Assembly: GCA_027858595.1 (NCBI GenBank)
Contig: JAQICK010000109.1
Span: 1 to 7,539 of the forward strand
DNA from: Melioribacteraceae bacterium
GTDB lineage: Bacteria > Bacteroidota > Ignavibacteria > Ignavibacteriales > Melioribacteraceae
Direction: 5' to 3'
Length of the DNA: 7,539 nucleotides
Shown: one piece after another, positions 1 to 6,395 of the stretch
Layout of the letters: every line of letters starts with the position of its first letter
How positions within the stretch are numbered: position 1 is the stretch's first letter
Program-made: the position numbers and the translations under genes
Notes under the pieces: model-generated
The model's input: only the letters and a program-made list of their open reading frames with translations
Database searches by the model: none
What the model was told of the DNA's origin: nothing

Positions 1-39
1 AAATGGAAGAACTATTACAAAAAACATGAAACGATTACA

Positions 40-74
40 GAATAAATAAAGTATCTTCGATACTTTATTTATTC
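40..74. terminator. AT-rich 16-bp hairpin, probable terminator of an upstream gene
   Basis: A perfect 16-bp inverted repeat (arms 40-55 and 59-74) surrounds a 3-base loop, ttc. The right arm and the following bases are T-rich, so it can act as a rho-independent terminator on the plus strand; the A-rich left arm would allow weak function on the other strand too. It sits 121 bases before ychF, so it most likely ends a gene lying left of the window. The stem has only three G:C pairs, weaker than a classical terminator. No consensus promoter was recognised between it and ychF. Confidence 0.5.
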
Positions 75-86
75 ATTTTCTTAAAA

Positions 87-116
87 GTAGGAGTCAACCT
101 ATTTCAGGACGCTGCA
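87..116. mobile_element. possible IS3-family-like insertion sequence terminus
   Basis: Positions 93-110 read gtcaacctatttcaggac and are followed by gctgca. Read on the minus strand this begins TGCAGCGTCCTGAAATAGG. From memory, this resembles the terminal inverted repeats of some IS3-family elements, which start with TG and continue with a tcctgaaatagg-like core. If so, the element would lie to the left, with its end at 116, just before tccc. No transposase, no matching second repeat and no target duplication can be seen in the window, so this is only a resemblance. Confidence 0.25.
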
Positions 117-194
117 TCCCATTGAGAAGATGTAGGTTTTATTGAAATTTCTAAAAATCCGTTTGGTTCGATAAAAGATAAATAGGAAATAATT

Positions 195-1277
195 ATGCAG
201 ATAGGTTTAGTAGGATTACAATATTCCGGTAAGACAACATTGTTTAATACAATTGCTGGTATAGAAGAAGATGAAATGCAGATGGGGAAAGATGAAGCGA
301 CGATAGAGGTTGTTAAAGTTCCCGATGAAAGACTTGATAGAATGACAGAAATGTTTAATCCTAAAAAAACTGTTCATGCAACTATTGAAATTTTTGACAC
401 ACCTGGCTTAAAAATGTCGGATGATGGGAAAGTGAAAATCACTACTCAATTTTTAAATAATGTAAAAAACAATGATGCTTTATTTTATGTTGTGCGTCAG
501 TTCAGTGATGGCTCAGTTGCACATCCTATGAATACTGTTAATCCTGTGAGGGATATTGAATTTCTTGAAACAGAATTTCTGTTTTACGATTTAGCCTTTT
601 TAGATGGTAGAATTGAAAAATTGAAAAAAGAAATAATGAAAATTAAGGATGAGAAAGCAAAAAAAGAATTACCTATTATCGAAAAGTGTTTTGCTCATGT
701 TGAAGAAGAGAAGCCTTTACGTACATTAGAACTAACAGATGACGAGTTAAAAGTTCTTTCGGGATATCAATTGCTTTCAATGAAACCTTTATTAATTGGG
801 GTCAATTTCGATGAAAATTCCATCGAAAATGTTGATGTTATTATAAGCCAAATCCGTGAAAGTCTTTCTAATAAAGGAGAAACGATAGTCCCATTTTTTG
901 GTAAGATTGAATATGAACTCTCTAGTATGGATGAAGATGATAGTGCAACTTTTATGGAAGACTACGGAATTAAAGAATCGGCTCTCGCAAAAATATTGAG
1001 TTCAGCATACGATAAGTTAGGTCTTCAATCATTTTTAACTGTTGGCGAAGACGAATGCCGTGCTTGGACAATTAAAAAAAATTATACGGCACAAGATTCG
1101 GCAGGTGTTATACATACAGATTTTTACAATAAATTTATCCGTGCAGAAGTTGTGCACTACGATGATTATATTACACACGGTTCCTTTAGTAAGTGTAAAG
1201 AAGCAGGTGTTTGGAGATTAGAAGGTAAACAGTATATAGTTAAAGACGGAGATATTCTAAACATTCGTCATAGCTAG
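195..1277 (+). CDS. ychF: divergent YchF/OLA1-family P-loop NTPase
   Basis: This 360-residue protein has the length and layout of YchF, the ribosome-associated ATPase/GTPase of the Obg superfamily. The Walker A/G1 motif is at residues 7-14 (GLQYSGKT), DTPG (G3) at 68-71, and the YchF-type NxxE G4 motif at 204-207 (NFDE). The middle (about 137-175) is the charged helical region typical of the family. The C-terminal TGS-like domain (about 275-360) is well conserved, with RAWTIKKNY, GVIHTDFYNKFIRAEVV, the YDDY stretch and a final DGDILNIR. The G domain is unusual: the canonical GLPNVGKST and the glycine/lysine-rich stretch after G3 are not conserved. The start is secure: an in-frame TAG is at 183-185 and an AGGA site (184-187) lies 7 bases before the ATG. 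A 26-base gap to pepD suggests co-transcription. The family is confident; whether this is the housekeeping copy or a paralogue is unknown. Confidence 0.88.
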   Translation: MQIGLVGLQYSGKTTLFNTIAGIEEDEMQMGKDEATIEVVKVPDERLDRMTEMFNPKKTVHATIEIFDTPGLKMSDDGKVKITTQFLNNVKNNDALFYVVRQFSDGSVAHPMNTVNPVRDIEFLETEFLFYDLAFLDGRIEKLKKEIMKIKDEKAKKELPIIEKCFAHVEEEKPLRTLELTDDELKVLSGYQLLSMKPLLIGVNFDENSIENVDVIISQIRESLSNKGETIVPFFGKIEYELSSMDEDDSATFMEDYGIKESALAKILSSAYDKLGLQSFLTVGEDECRAWTIKKNYTAQDSAGVIHTDFYNKFIRAEVVHYDDYITHGSFSKCKEAGVWRLEGKQYIVKDGDILNIRHS

Positions 1278-1303
1278 TTAAAATTATATAAAAAGGAGTA
1301 AGT

Positions 1304-2770
1304 ATGTCAAAGGCAGCAATAGAAGGATTAGAACCTAAATTAGTTTGGGAATATTTTTATGGAATTACACAAGTTCCACATCCTTCAAAAAAAGAAGAAA
1401 AAATTAGAGTTCACGTTAGAGATTTTGCAACTTCAAATGATTTTGAATTTGTAGAAGATGAAGTTGGAAATATTGTCATCAAAGTTCCAGCAACACCTGG
1501 TTATGAAAATGCTCCAACAATTGTTATTCAAGGTCACATTGATATGGTGTGCGAAAAGAATAAAGTAACAGACCACGATTTTGAAAATGATCCATTGAAA
1601 ATTTTTCGCGATGGCGATTGGATTACAGCCGAAGGAACTACGCTTGGTGCAGATAACGGAATAGGCGTCGCAGCTGGAATGGCTGTTGCAACTGACAACT
1701 CTGTGATTCACGGACCTCTTGAATTACTTTGCACTGTTGATGAAGAGACTGGAATGACAGGTGTAAACGCCCTTCAACCTGGTTTTATAACTGGAATGAC
1801 TTTGCTTAATCTTGATTCGGAAGAAGATGGTGCTTTTTATGTTGGATGTTCTGGAGGTCAAGACACACGTGGCTATTTTGAATTAGATTATATTGAAAAC
1901 AATACCGACTTAACTTCGTATGAGCTTATGATTACTGGATTAAAAGGTGGTCATTCAGGTTTAGATGTTGCAAATGGTAGAGCAAATGCAATTCGTTTAT
2001 TAGCTCAGTTACTTAATAGGGTTGAAACAGAAGTTGAATTTGAATTAGCAGCAATATCTGGTGGTTCACTTCGCAATGCAATTCCTCGTGAATCCGAAGT
2101 AACAATGTTAATCAATCCATCTGATGAATCAAAAGTGAAAGAGATAGCAGACAAATTTATTTCTGATACTTTACTTGAATTTAATGTGAATGACCCTGGC
2201 TTAGAAATATTGTTTGCAAAAAAAGAATCCAATGTTGAAAAAATATATACTAAAGAATTTGCAAGTAACTTAATAAAAATTTTTCTAGCTGCACCTCACG
2301 GAATATCAGCAATGAGTCCTGATATACCTGAATTAGTTGAAACCTCAACAAACCTAGCTACAGTTGGAATAATTGATAATCAATTAGTCATTGGAACAAG
2401 TCAACGCAGTGCAATTGATAGTGCTAAATGGCATGTTTCCAATATGGTTAAATCTGTTTTTGAACTTGGTGGTGCCGATAAAGTTGATACTGGCGACGGT
2501 TATCCAGGATGGCAACCAAACATGGATTCTCAATTGTTAAAAATTTCTAAAGAAGTTTACAAAGAAAATTACAATTCAGAACCAGAAATTAAAGCTATTC
2601 ATGCTGGATTAGAGACTGGACTTCTTGGAGCAAAATATCCTGGAATTGATATGATATCTTTTGGACCTACAATAGAAGGTGCACATTCGCCAGATGAAAG
2701 ATTAAATATTCCAGCAACTGCTAAATTTTATGATTTGGTAAAAGCGATTTTGTTGAGATATACAAAGTAG
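1304..2770 (+). CDS. pepD: aminoacyl-histidine dipeptidase (PepD, peptidase family M20)
   Basis: PepD is a cytosolic zinc peptidase that cleaves Xaa-His dipeptides such as carnosine and other unblocked dipeptides. At 488 residues it matches the family length (about 485). All expected metal-site motifs are visible: H78 and D80 in GHIDMV, D117 in LGADNGIG, the E147-E148 pair in DEETG, D171 in NLDSEEDG, and H461 in EGAHSPDERL. These positions agree closely with the ligands known for Vibrio PepD (about 80, 119, 150, 173, 461). The lid/dimerisation domain lies about 195-390 and includes GLKGGHSGLDV and GGSLRNAIPRE. There is no signal peptide. A strong AAGGAG site (1293-1298) stands 5 bases before the ATG, and an in-frame TAA at 1289-1291 rules out an earlier start. 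It follows ychF closely and is followed by a strong palindrome. Confidence 0.95.
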   Translation: MSKAAIEGLEPKLVWEYFYGITQVPHPSKKEEKIRVHVRDFATSNDFEFVEDEVGNIVIKVPATPGYENAPTIVIQGHIDMVCEKNKVTDHDFENDPLKIFRDGDWITAEGTTLGADNGIGVAAGMAVATDNSVIHGPLELLCTVDEETGMTGVNALQPGFITGMTLLNLDSEEDGAFYVGCSGGQDTRGYFELDYIENNTDLTSYELMITGLKGGHSGLDVANGRANAIRLLAQLLNRVETEVEFELAAISGGSLRNAIPRESEVTMLINPSDESKVKEIADKFISDTLLEFNVNDPGLEILFAKKESNVEKIYTKEFASNLIKIFLAAPHGISAMSPDIPELVETSTNLATVGIIDNQLVIGTSQRSAIDSAKWHVSNMVKSVFELGGADKVDTGDGYPGWQPNMDSQLLKISKEVYKENYNSEPEIKAIHAGLETGLLGAKYPGIDMISFGPTIEGAHSPDERLNIPATAKFYDLVKAILLRYTK

Positions 2771-2782
2771 ATTATCACAATT

Positions 2783-2816
2783 TAAGTAGTGGATGGGCAT
2801 GCCCATCTACTACTTA
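2783..2816. repeat. 34-bp GC-rich palindrome between pepD and the acyltransferase gene
   Basis: This is an almost perfect dyad centred between 2799 and 2800: 17 paired positions, all Watson-Crick except one G-T pair (2791 with 2808). The core is gatgggcatgcccatc. As RNA it would form a 15-bp stem with a CATG tetraloop. It starts 13 bases after the pepD stop. No T-run follows (actaatgctgcc), so it is not a textbook intrinsic terminator. It could be a REP-like intergenic repeat, a transcript-stabilising 3' hairpin or a protein-binding dyad. Its high G+C stands out against the AT-rich surroundings. Confidence 0.8.
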
Positions 2817-2847
2817 CTAATGCTGCCAAAGTAAAAACAAAAAATAA

Positions 2848-3663
2848 ATGAAAATAGCAAAAGAATACGTTTCAATAATTGCAAAGCAAGACACTTACAA
2901 AACCCCAATAGATGCGGAGAAGAAATCTATAATTCCAGCTGAGTTAAGATTTTTTCCTAATTTATTGAATATATTTTTCTTTGCAAATCGATTAACAAGA
3001 AAAAACATTTACGACCGTTTCAATTGGGTCAATTCATCAGTAATGATAATGGATGGTTTGGAGAAAGTTGGTGTGAAAATTGAAATTGATGGGATGCATA
3101 ATTTCACTTCTTTTGACGGACCAGCTGTGTTTATTGGTAATCACATGAGCACGTTGGAAACCATTGCACTGCCAAGAATTATTAACCCAGTAAAACCTGT
3201 AGTATTTGTGACTAAACAAGAGCTAAACACAACTCCGCTTTTTGGTCCTATAAATAGTTCGCGTCATCCAATAATTGTAACTAGAGAAAATGCTCGAGAA
3301 GACTTAATGCAAGTTATGGATCAGGGAGCAGAAAGATTAAAAGATGGGCGTTCAATAATTTTGTTCCCTCAAAAAACACGAAGCCCTATTTTTGACCAAA
3401 GCAATTTTAATACACTGGGAATTAAATTAGCAAAAAGAAATAATGTTCCAATTGTTCCTATAGCATTGCTTACTGATGCTTGGGGAAATGGAAAAATTAT
3501 GAAAGAATTTGGTGCAATTGATACAAACAAAAAAGTCTATTTCTCTTTTGGCAAGCCACTTGAAATAACTGGTAATGGAAGTGAACAACACAAGCAAGTA
3601 GTTGAACACATTACTTCTCATCTCAAAAAGTGGGGAAGAGAAGAGCTTATTTTAGATAATTAG
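2848..3663 (+). CDS. PlsC-type lysophospholipid (1-acylglycerol-3-phosphate) acyltransferase, variant motifs
   Basis: This 271-residue protein has the PlsC/LPLAT fold signature and is likely to transfer an acyl chain to a lysophospholipid at the inner membrane face. The blocks are in the expected order: motif I NHMSTLE at residues 98-104, a motif II-like region (FGPINSSRHPII, 132-143), motif III FPQKTRS at 173-179, and motif IV VPIVP at 200-204. Motif I is HX4E (H99, E104) instead of HX4D, and motif III has QK where the family normally has EG. From memory, a recurrent acyltransferase subfamily shares the NHMSTLET and FPQxTRS forms, so this is probably not a decayed enzyme, but its acceptor is uncertain. 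A short hydrophobic stretch (35-46) may help membrane contact; no clear transmembrane helix is seen. The ATG is directly preceded by an in-frame TAA (2845-2847) and by an A-rich leader without a Shine-Dalgarno site. It is the last plus-strand gene, 77 bases after pepD. Confidence 0.82.
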   Translation: MKIAKEYVSIIAKQDTYKTPIDAEKKSIIPAELRFFPNLLNIFFFANRLTRKNIYDRFNWVNSSVMIMDGLEKVGVKIEIDGMHNFTSFDGPAVFIGNHMSTLETIALPRIINPVKPVVFVTKQELNTTPLFGPINSSRHPIIVTRENAREDLMQVMDQGAERLKDGRSIILFPQKTRSPIFDQSNFNTLGIKLAKRNNVPIVPIALLTDAWGNGKIMKEFGAIDTNKKVYFSFGKPLEITGNGSEQHKQVVEHITSHLKKWGREELILDN

Positions 3664-3790
3664 ATTTTTTTACATTTTTAATTGATAGTCAATTGATATA
3701 GTTCCTATAACCCTTGTTTTTGACCTGAATATTCATGGTAAATAGCGAAAGTATAATATTGCGAAAAATACTTTTTTCATGATGCTCTTT
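3664..3790. other. convergent intergenic region with weak hairpins
   Basis: This gap separates the ends of two converging genes. On the plus strand a T-run (3664-3670) follows the acyltransferase stop, then a 6-bp inverted repeat, aattga/tcaatt (3680-3694, loop tag). Nearer rdgB there is an all-A/T stem with one G:C pair, gaaaaa/tttttc (3763-3778, loop tact), and a 10-base perfect palindrome, tgaatattca (3726-3735). These may end transcription from either side, but each stem is short. No gene is visible here. Confidence 0.4.
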
Positions 3791-4372
3791 TTAATTTTCC
3801 AATAATTTTTTCAAAGTATTAAACGCTATTGCTCTATGACTAATTTTGTTTTTCTCTTCGCTTGAGAATTCAGCTAATGTTCTATCTGAGTCTTTTGGAA
3901 CAAAGACAGGGTCATATCCGAAACCGTGTGTTCCTTTAAATTCCGAAATTATTTCTCCATGAAGTTCCCCAAATGCCTTTTTAATATTTTCTCCATCGAA
4001 GAAGACTGCTGAACAAACAAACTTTGCATTGTGTGGCTCATCAAATTTTGCCAACTCTTTTATCAACTTTTGATTGTTATCGTCATACGTGCAATTCTCT
4101 CCTGCATAGCGAGCCGAGTAAACTCCAGGCACTCCATTTAACTGTTCAACTGAAAGTCCAGAATCGTCAGCAATAACGGGCAATTTATGAATGTTATAAA
4201 TTGCTTTGGCTTTAATTAATGAATTAGCTTCGTAGGTGTTGCCGTCCTCAATTATTTCTGGAACATCTCCTAAATCATAAAGAGAAATTATTTTGTAATC
4301 TGTATTTTCAAATATCTTTTTTACTTCTTTAAGTTTGCCTTTATTACCAGTGGCGAATATTAGTTTTTTCAT
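3791..4372 (-). CDS. rdgB: XTP/dITP diphosphohydrolase (RdgB/HAM1 family)
   Basis: This cytosolic house-cleaning enzyme hydrolyses dITP, ITP and XTP to the monophosphate and pyrophosphate, keeping deaminated purines out of DNA and RNA. The product is 193 residues, a usual length. Visible family motifs are FATGNKGKLKEV (6-17, substrate loop), the acidic metal site ADDSGL (68-73, with D70 the probable catalytic aspartate), GVPGVYSARYAGE (80-92), GFGYDPVF (150-157) and the SHR base-recognition motif (178-180). The open frame continues 16 codons upstream to 4420, but that extension would overlap the preceding gene and lies before the conserved MKKLIFATGNK start, so the ATG at 4372 was chosen. No good Shine-Dalgarno is seen (tgaagact). 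The gene starts 19 bases after the DsrE-like gene stop and is probably translated from the same message. Confidence 0.95.
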   Translation of the reverse strand: MKKLIFATGNKGKLKEVKKIFENTDYKIISLYDLGDVPEIIEDGNTYEANSLIKAKAIYNIHKLPVIADDSGLSVEQLNGVPGVYSARYAGENCTYDDNNQKLIKELAKFDEPHNAKFVCSAVFFDGENIKKAFGELHGEIISEFKGTHGFGYDPVFVPKDSDRTLAEFSSEEKNKISHRAIAFNTLKKLLEN

Positions 4373-4391
4373 AGTCTTCAATTTAAAATTT

Positions 4392-4727
4392 TTACCAAAC
4401 CATTGGAACAAATCCATCATTTATAAATTCAGAGATAAGACGACCAACAGGCTTAACTTCAACTCCTATTTTTTTCAAGTCCTTGCTGTTTCCATCTCTC
4501 TCGGATATATACTGACATACAATTGGAGTCTCTTTTAACTCAGAAACTTCTTTAACAAATTTTTGAAGTTCTATATCTTCCAAAAGTAGCTTTTGTGCAG
4601 GGCCAAAGATGAATATTTTAACATCCTCCATCCATCCATGTTTAAGAGCATTCTTCGCATACATTGCACCAGTTCTTGCTTTCTCCACATCAGAAGTACT
4701 TATAATAACAACAATTTTGCTTGCCAT
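4392..4727 (-). CDS. DsrE/DsrF-like small protein
   Basis: This 111-residue soluble protein resembles the DsrE/YchN fold family: an N-terminal beta strand (KIVVIISTS, 4-12), a helix with AMYAKNALKHGW (21-32), a second strand VKIFIFGPA (36-44) followed by KLLLED, and the C-terminal GVEVKPVGRLISEF...GFVPMVW. It contains a single cysteine, C71, after the fourth predicted segment (ETPIVCQY), roughly where sulfur-carrying members have their reactive cysteine. Family members include sulfur-relay proteins (TusD, DsrE) and many uncharacterised oligomeric proteins, so a persulfide role is possible but not shown. The start is fixed by an in-frame stop, which is the stop of the upstream deaminase, with an AGGA site overlapping it. 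It lies between a nucleoside deaminase and rdgB, with gaps of only 12 and 19 bases. Confidence 0.72.
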   Translation of the reverse strand: MASKIVVIISTSDVEKARTGAMYAKNALKHGWMEDVKIFIFGPAQKLLLEDIELQKFVKEVSELKETPIVCQYISERDGNSKDLKKIGVEVKPVGRLISEFINDGFVPMVW

Positions 4728-4735
4728 TCTTTCTA

Positions 4736-4742
4736 TTCCTTA
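4736..4742 (-). promoter_or_regulatory. Shine-Dalgarno of the DsrE-like gene overlapping the upstream stop
   Basis: On the minus strand the deaminase stop codon and the ribosome site share bases: TAAGGAA, then 8 bases to the ATG at 4727. Overlap of this kind favours translational coupling, so the DsrE-like protein is probably made in step with the deaminase. Confidence 0.65.
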
Positions 4743-6089
4743 ATCTATTTTTGCTCTACTTAACAGTTTATTTAATTCTGCTTTACCATTTATTAGCATT
4801 TCAGATTCATCATAAATAAGATTTGAACCATTTCTAACAACCCATTTCCCTTCCACCATTACCGAATGAACATCAGATTTATCGGCGGCATAAGCTATTG
4901 ATGAATACAAATTATCATCTCCATCCAGCATTGAATGATTTGCTTTCTCCAAGTTGAGTAATTGTAAATCTGCTTTTTTCCCAACCTCGATACTTCCAAT
5001 TTCGTGAGATAAATGCAGAGCCTTTGCTCCTTCAATTGTTACAAGTCTTACCATCTGTTTTGCATCCATAACAACTGGGTCATGTATCGGTTTTTGGATT
5101 AATGAAGCAAGTCTCATCTCTGTAAACATGTTTAAATTATTATTGCATGGAGCACCATCTGCACCTATTGAGACAGAAATTCCTTCATCAATATATCTTG
5201 GAATTTCTGCAATTCCAGAACCTAGTTTTAGATTTGATGATGGACAGTGTGCAACACGTGTTCCAGTTGTTTTCAACAATTCAACTTCTTTATCATTTGT
5301 ATGTATTGCGTGAGCCAATACGGTTCTATCGGAAAGAACATTAATAGAATTGAAATATTCAATATTTTCTTTTCCATATTTGCTTCGCACAGCTTCAATT
5401 TCGCCTTTGTTTTCGGATGAATGCGTGTGATAAAGCGAGCCCTCAAAATCTTTCATAATATTTGATGTCTCTTTCATTAACCCTTCGCTACATGAGAGAA
5501 CAAATCTTGGGGCAAACCCGTAGTGAATTCTTCCATTTCCAGAATTATTAAAACTATTTGCCAATTCAATTGTTGAATTCAAACTAGCTTCTGTGGATTC
5601 CTTAAATGTTGGAAATAAATCATTTTCGTCAATCATACATTTACCAGAAAACCCACGGATTCCAGATTTAATCATTTCTTCAAAAACGACATCTTGATGA
5701 TTCATTGTTCCCATATCTAAAAGTGTTGTAGTTCCGCTCATAAATAATTCGCTTATTCCAAGTTGTGCAGAAATTCTAAGAGACTCAGGGTTGTGATTGT
5801 TTTCATAAGGAAATATTCTTTTTTGCAACCAATCTAATAACTGCATATCGTCTGCTAATCCGCGAAATAGAGTTTGGCAAAGGTGGATGTGTGTTTGAAC
5901 AAATCCTGGCATTAAAGTAAGATTGGAGAAATTAAAATCTTCTCCATCATAATCGTTAATATCAATATAGTTATGAACATCAATTCTAATAATAATTCCA
6001 TCTTCTATTTCAATAAAAGAATCACGGTGGATATCCATGGCAGAATTAAAAGTTATAATTTGTTTTGGAATAATAATTTTTCGATTCAT
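4740..6089 (-). CDS. amidohydrolase: 5'-deoxyadenosine / S-adenosylhomocysteine / methylthioadenosine deaminase group
   Basis: A 449-residue metal-dependent hydrolase of the amidohydrolase superfamily, in the SsnA/MtaD/DadD branch. It is likely to deaminate adenosine derivatives left by SAM reactions (5'-deoxyadenosine, SAH or MTA) to the inosine forms. The metal and catalytic residues are all present: HxH at H67 and H69 (PGFVQTHIHL), H223 and E226 (HTHSSE), the AHAIH histidines H260 and H263, and D311 in SIGADGAPCNN. Also typical are GLADDMQLLDWL (77-88), HCPSSNLKLGSGIA (281-294) and a C-terminal composite beta domain with GKKADLQLLNL. It is cytosolic, with no signal peptide. The ATG is the first in frame after a TGA about 21 bases upstream; no Shine-Dalgarno is seen. 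It heads a compact operon with the DsrE-like gene and rdgB. The family is confident. The preferred substrate cannot be read from the sequence, and guanine or ammeline-type substrates are less likely. Confidence 0.87.
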   Translation of the reverse strand: MNRKIIIPKQIITFNSAMDIHRDSFIEIEDGIIIRIDVHNYIDINDYDGEDFNFSNLTLMPGFVQTHIHLCQTLFRGLADDMQLLDWLQKRIFPYENNHNPESLRISAQLGISELFMSGTTTLLDMGTMNHQDVVFEEMIKSGIRGFSGKCMIDENDLFPTFKESTEASLNSTIELANSFNNSGNGRIHYGFAPRFVLSCSEGLMKETSNIMKDFEGSLYHTHSSENKGEIEAVRSKYGKENIEYFNSINVLSDRTVLAHAIHTNDKEVELLKTTGTRVAHCPSSNLKLGSGIAEIPRYIDEGISVSIGADGAPCNNNLNMFTEMRLASLIQKPIHDPVVMDAKQMVRLVTIEGAKALHLSHEIGSIEVGKKADLQLLNLEKANHSMLDGDDNLYSSIAYAADKSDVHSVMVEGKWVVRNGSNLIYDESEMLINGKAELNKLLSRAKID

Positions 6090-6395
6090 AAGTCTATCAC
6101 ATATATTTCAAATTTTTAGCACTGAAATTTAAGAATTTTTATTGAGTGAATTGATATAAGATTACTCGATTTCCCATCGGCTGATAATATGGAATTTAAT
6201 ATTGGTTAAAGACTTGATTTATAGATATAGTCAACTACTTTTACAAAATTCTAGTGGGAATCTCTTAGAATTCTTGAAAATTCCCAATTGTCTGCCAACA
6301 AAAGTGATGTAGAACCTCCTATAAAAGATACTGGCAAATTGTGGAAATCACATAATATTTTGAGAATAGTAAATTGGATAGAATCATAAAGATTT
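6090..6395. other. 306-bp intergenic region upstream of the deaminase operon
   Basis: No convincing gene was found here. The region separates the kinase stop from the deaminase start, so it should carry the kinase terminator and the promoter of the deaminase-DsrE-rdgB operon. A 32-bp imperfect dyad is at 6255-6286. A minus-strand TTGACT (6234-6229) has only a poor -10 partner (TTTAAC, 18 bases on), too weak to call a promoter. A minus-strand frame is open from about 6406 to 6252 without an ATG or GTG start, and a perfect AGGAGG (6320-6315) sits inside it; this may be chance or the trace of a decayed gene. Confidence 0.6.
6255..6286. repeat. 32-bp imperfect dyad with nested palindromes
   Basis: The outer arms tgggaat (6255-6261) and attccca (6280-6286) and the inner 8-bp palindrome agaattct (6267-6274) share one exact centre, 6270/6271. 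The bases between the two levels pair poorly. It starts 110 bases beyond the kinase stop and lies 166 bases before the deaminase ATG. It could be an operator for a dimeric regulator, a terminator-like hairpin, or part of a small repeat. No T-run follows on either strand. Confidence 0.6.

Noticed and set aside
1..45. Possible 3' end of an upstream plus-strand gene (frame ending KKHETITE, stop TAA 43-45).
   Set aside because: All three plus frames are open from the edge for at least 8 codons before a stop, so no frame can be preferred and 14 residues match nothing I recognise.
95..138. Possible structured leader or riboswitch before ychF (aacc/ggtt and tgcatc/gatgta pairings).
   Set aside because: The helices are only 4-6 bp with large bulges, and no known riboswitch core was recognised.
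142..175. TTGAAA as a -35 element for ychF.
   Set aside because: No acceptable -10 hexamer lies at 16-18 bases; the nearest candidate, GATAAA, is 22 bases away.
1433..1711. Minus-strand 92-codon open frame inside pepD.
   Set aside because: It is antisense to strongly conserved catalytic motifs of PepD and its product is low-complexity, C/N/I-rich sequence typical of shadow frames.
4335..4538. Plus-strand 67-codon frame across the rdgB/DsrE-like junction.
   Set aside because: Antisense to two well supported genes and without recognisable protein features.
5128..5344. Two overlapping plus-strand open frames inside the deaminase gene.
   Set aside because: They are antisense to the region encoding the deaminase HCPSSN and GADGAP motifs; no family features and no ribosome site.
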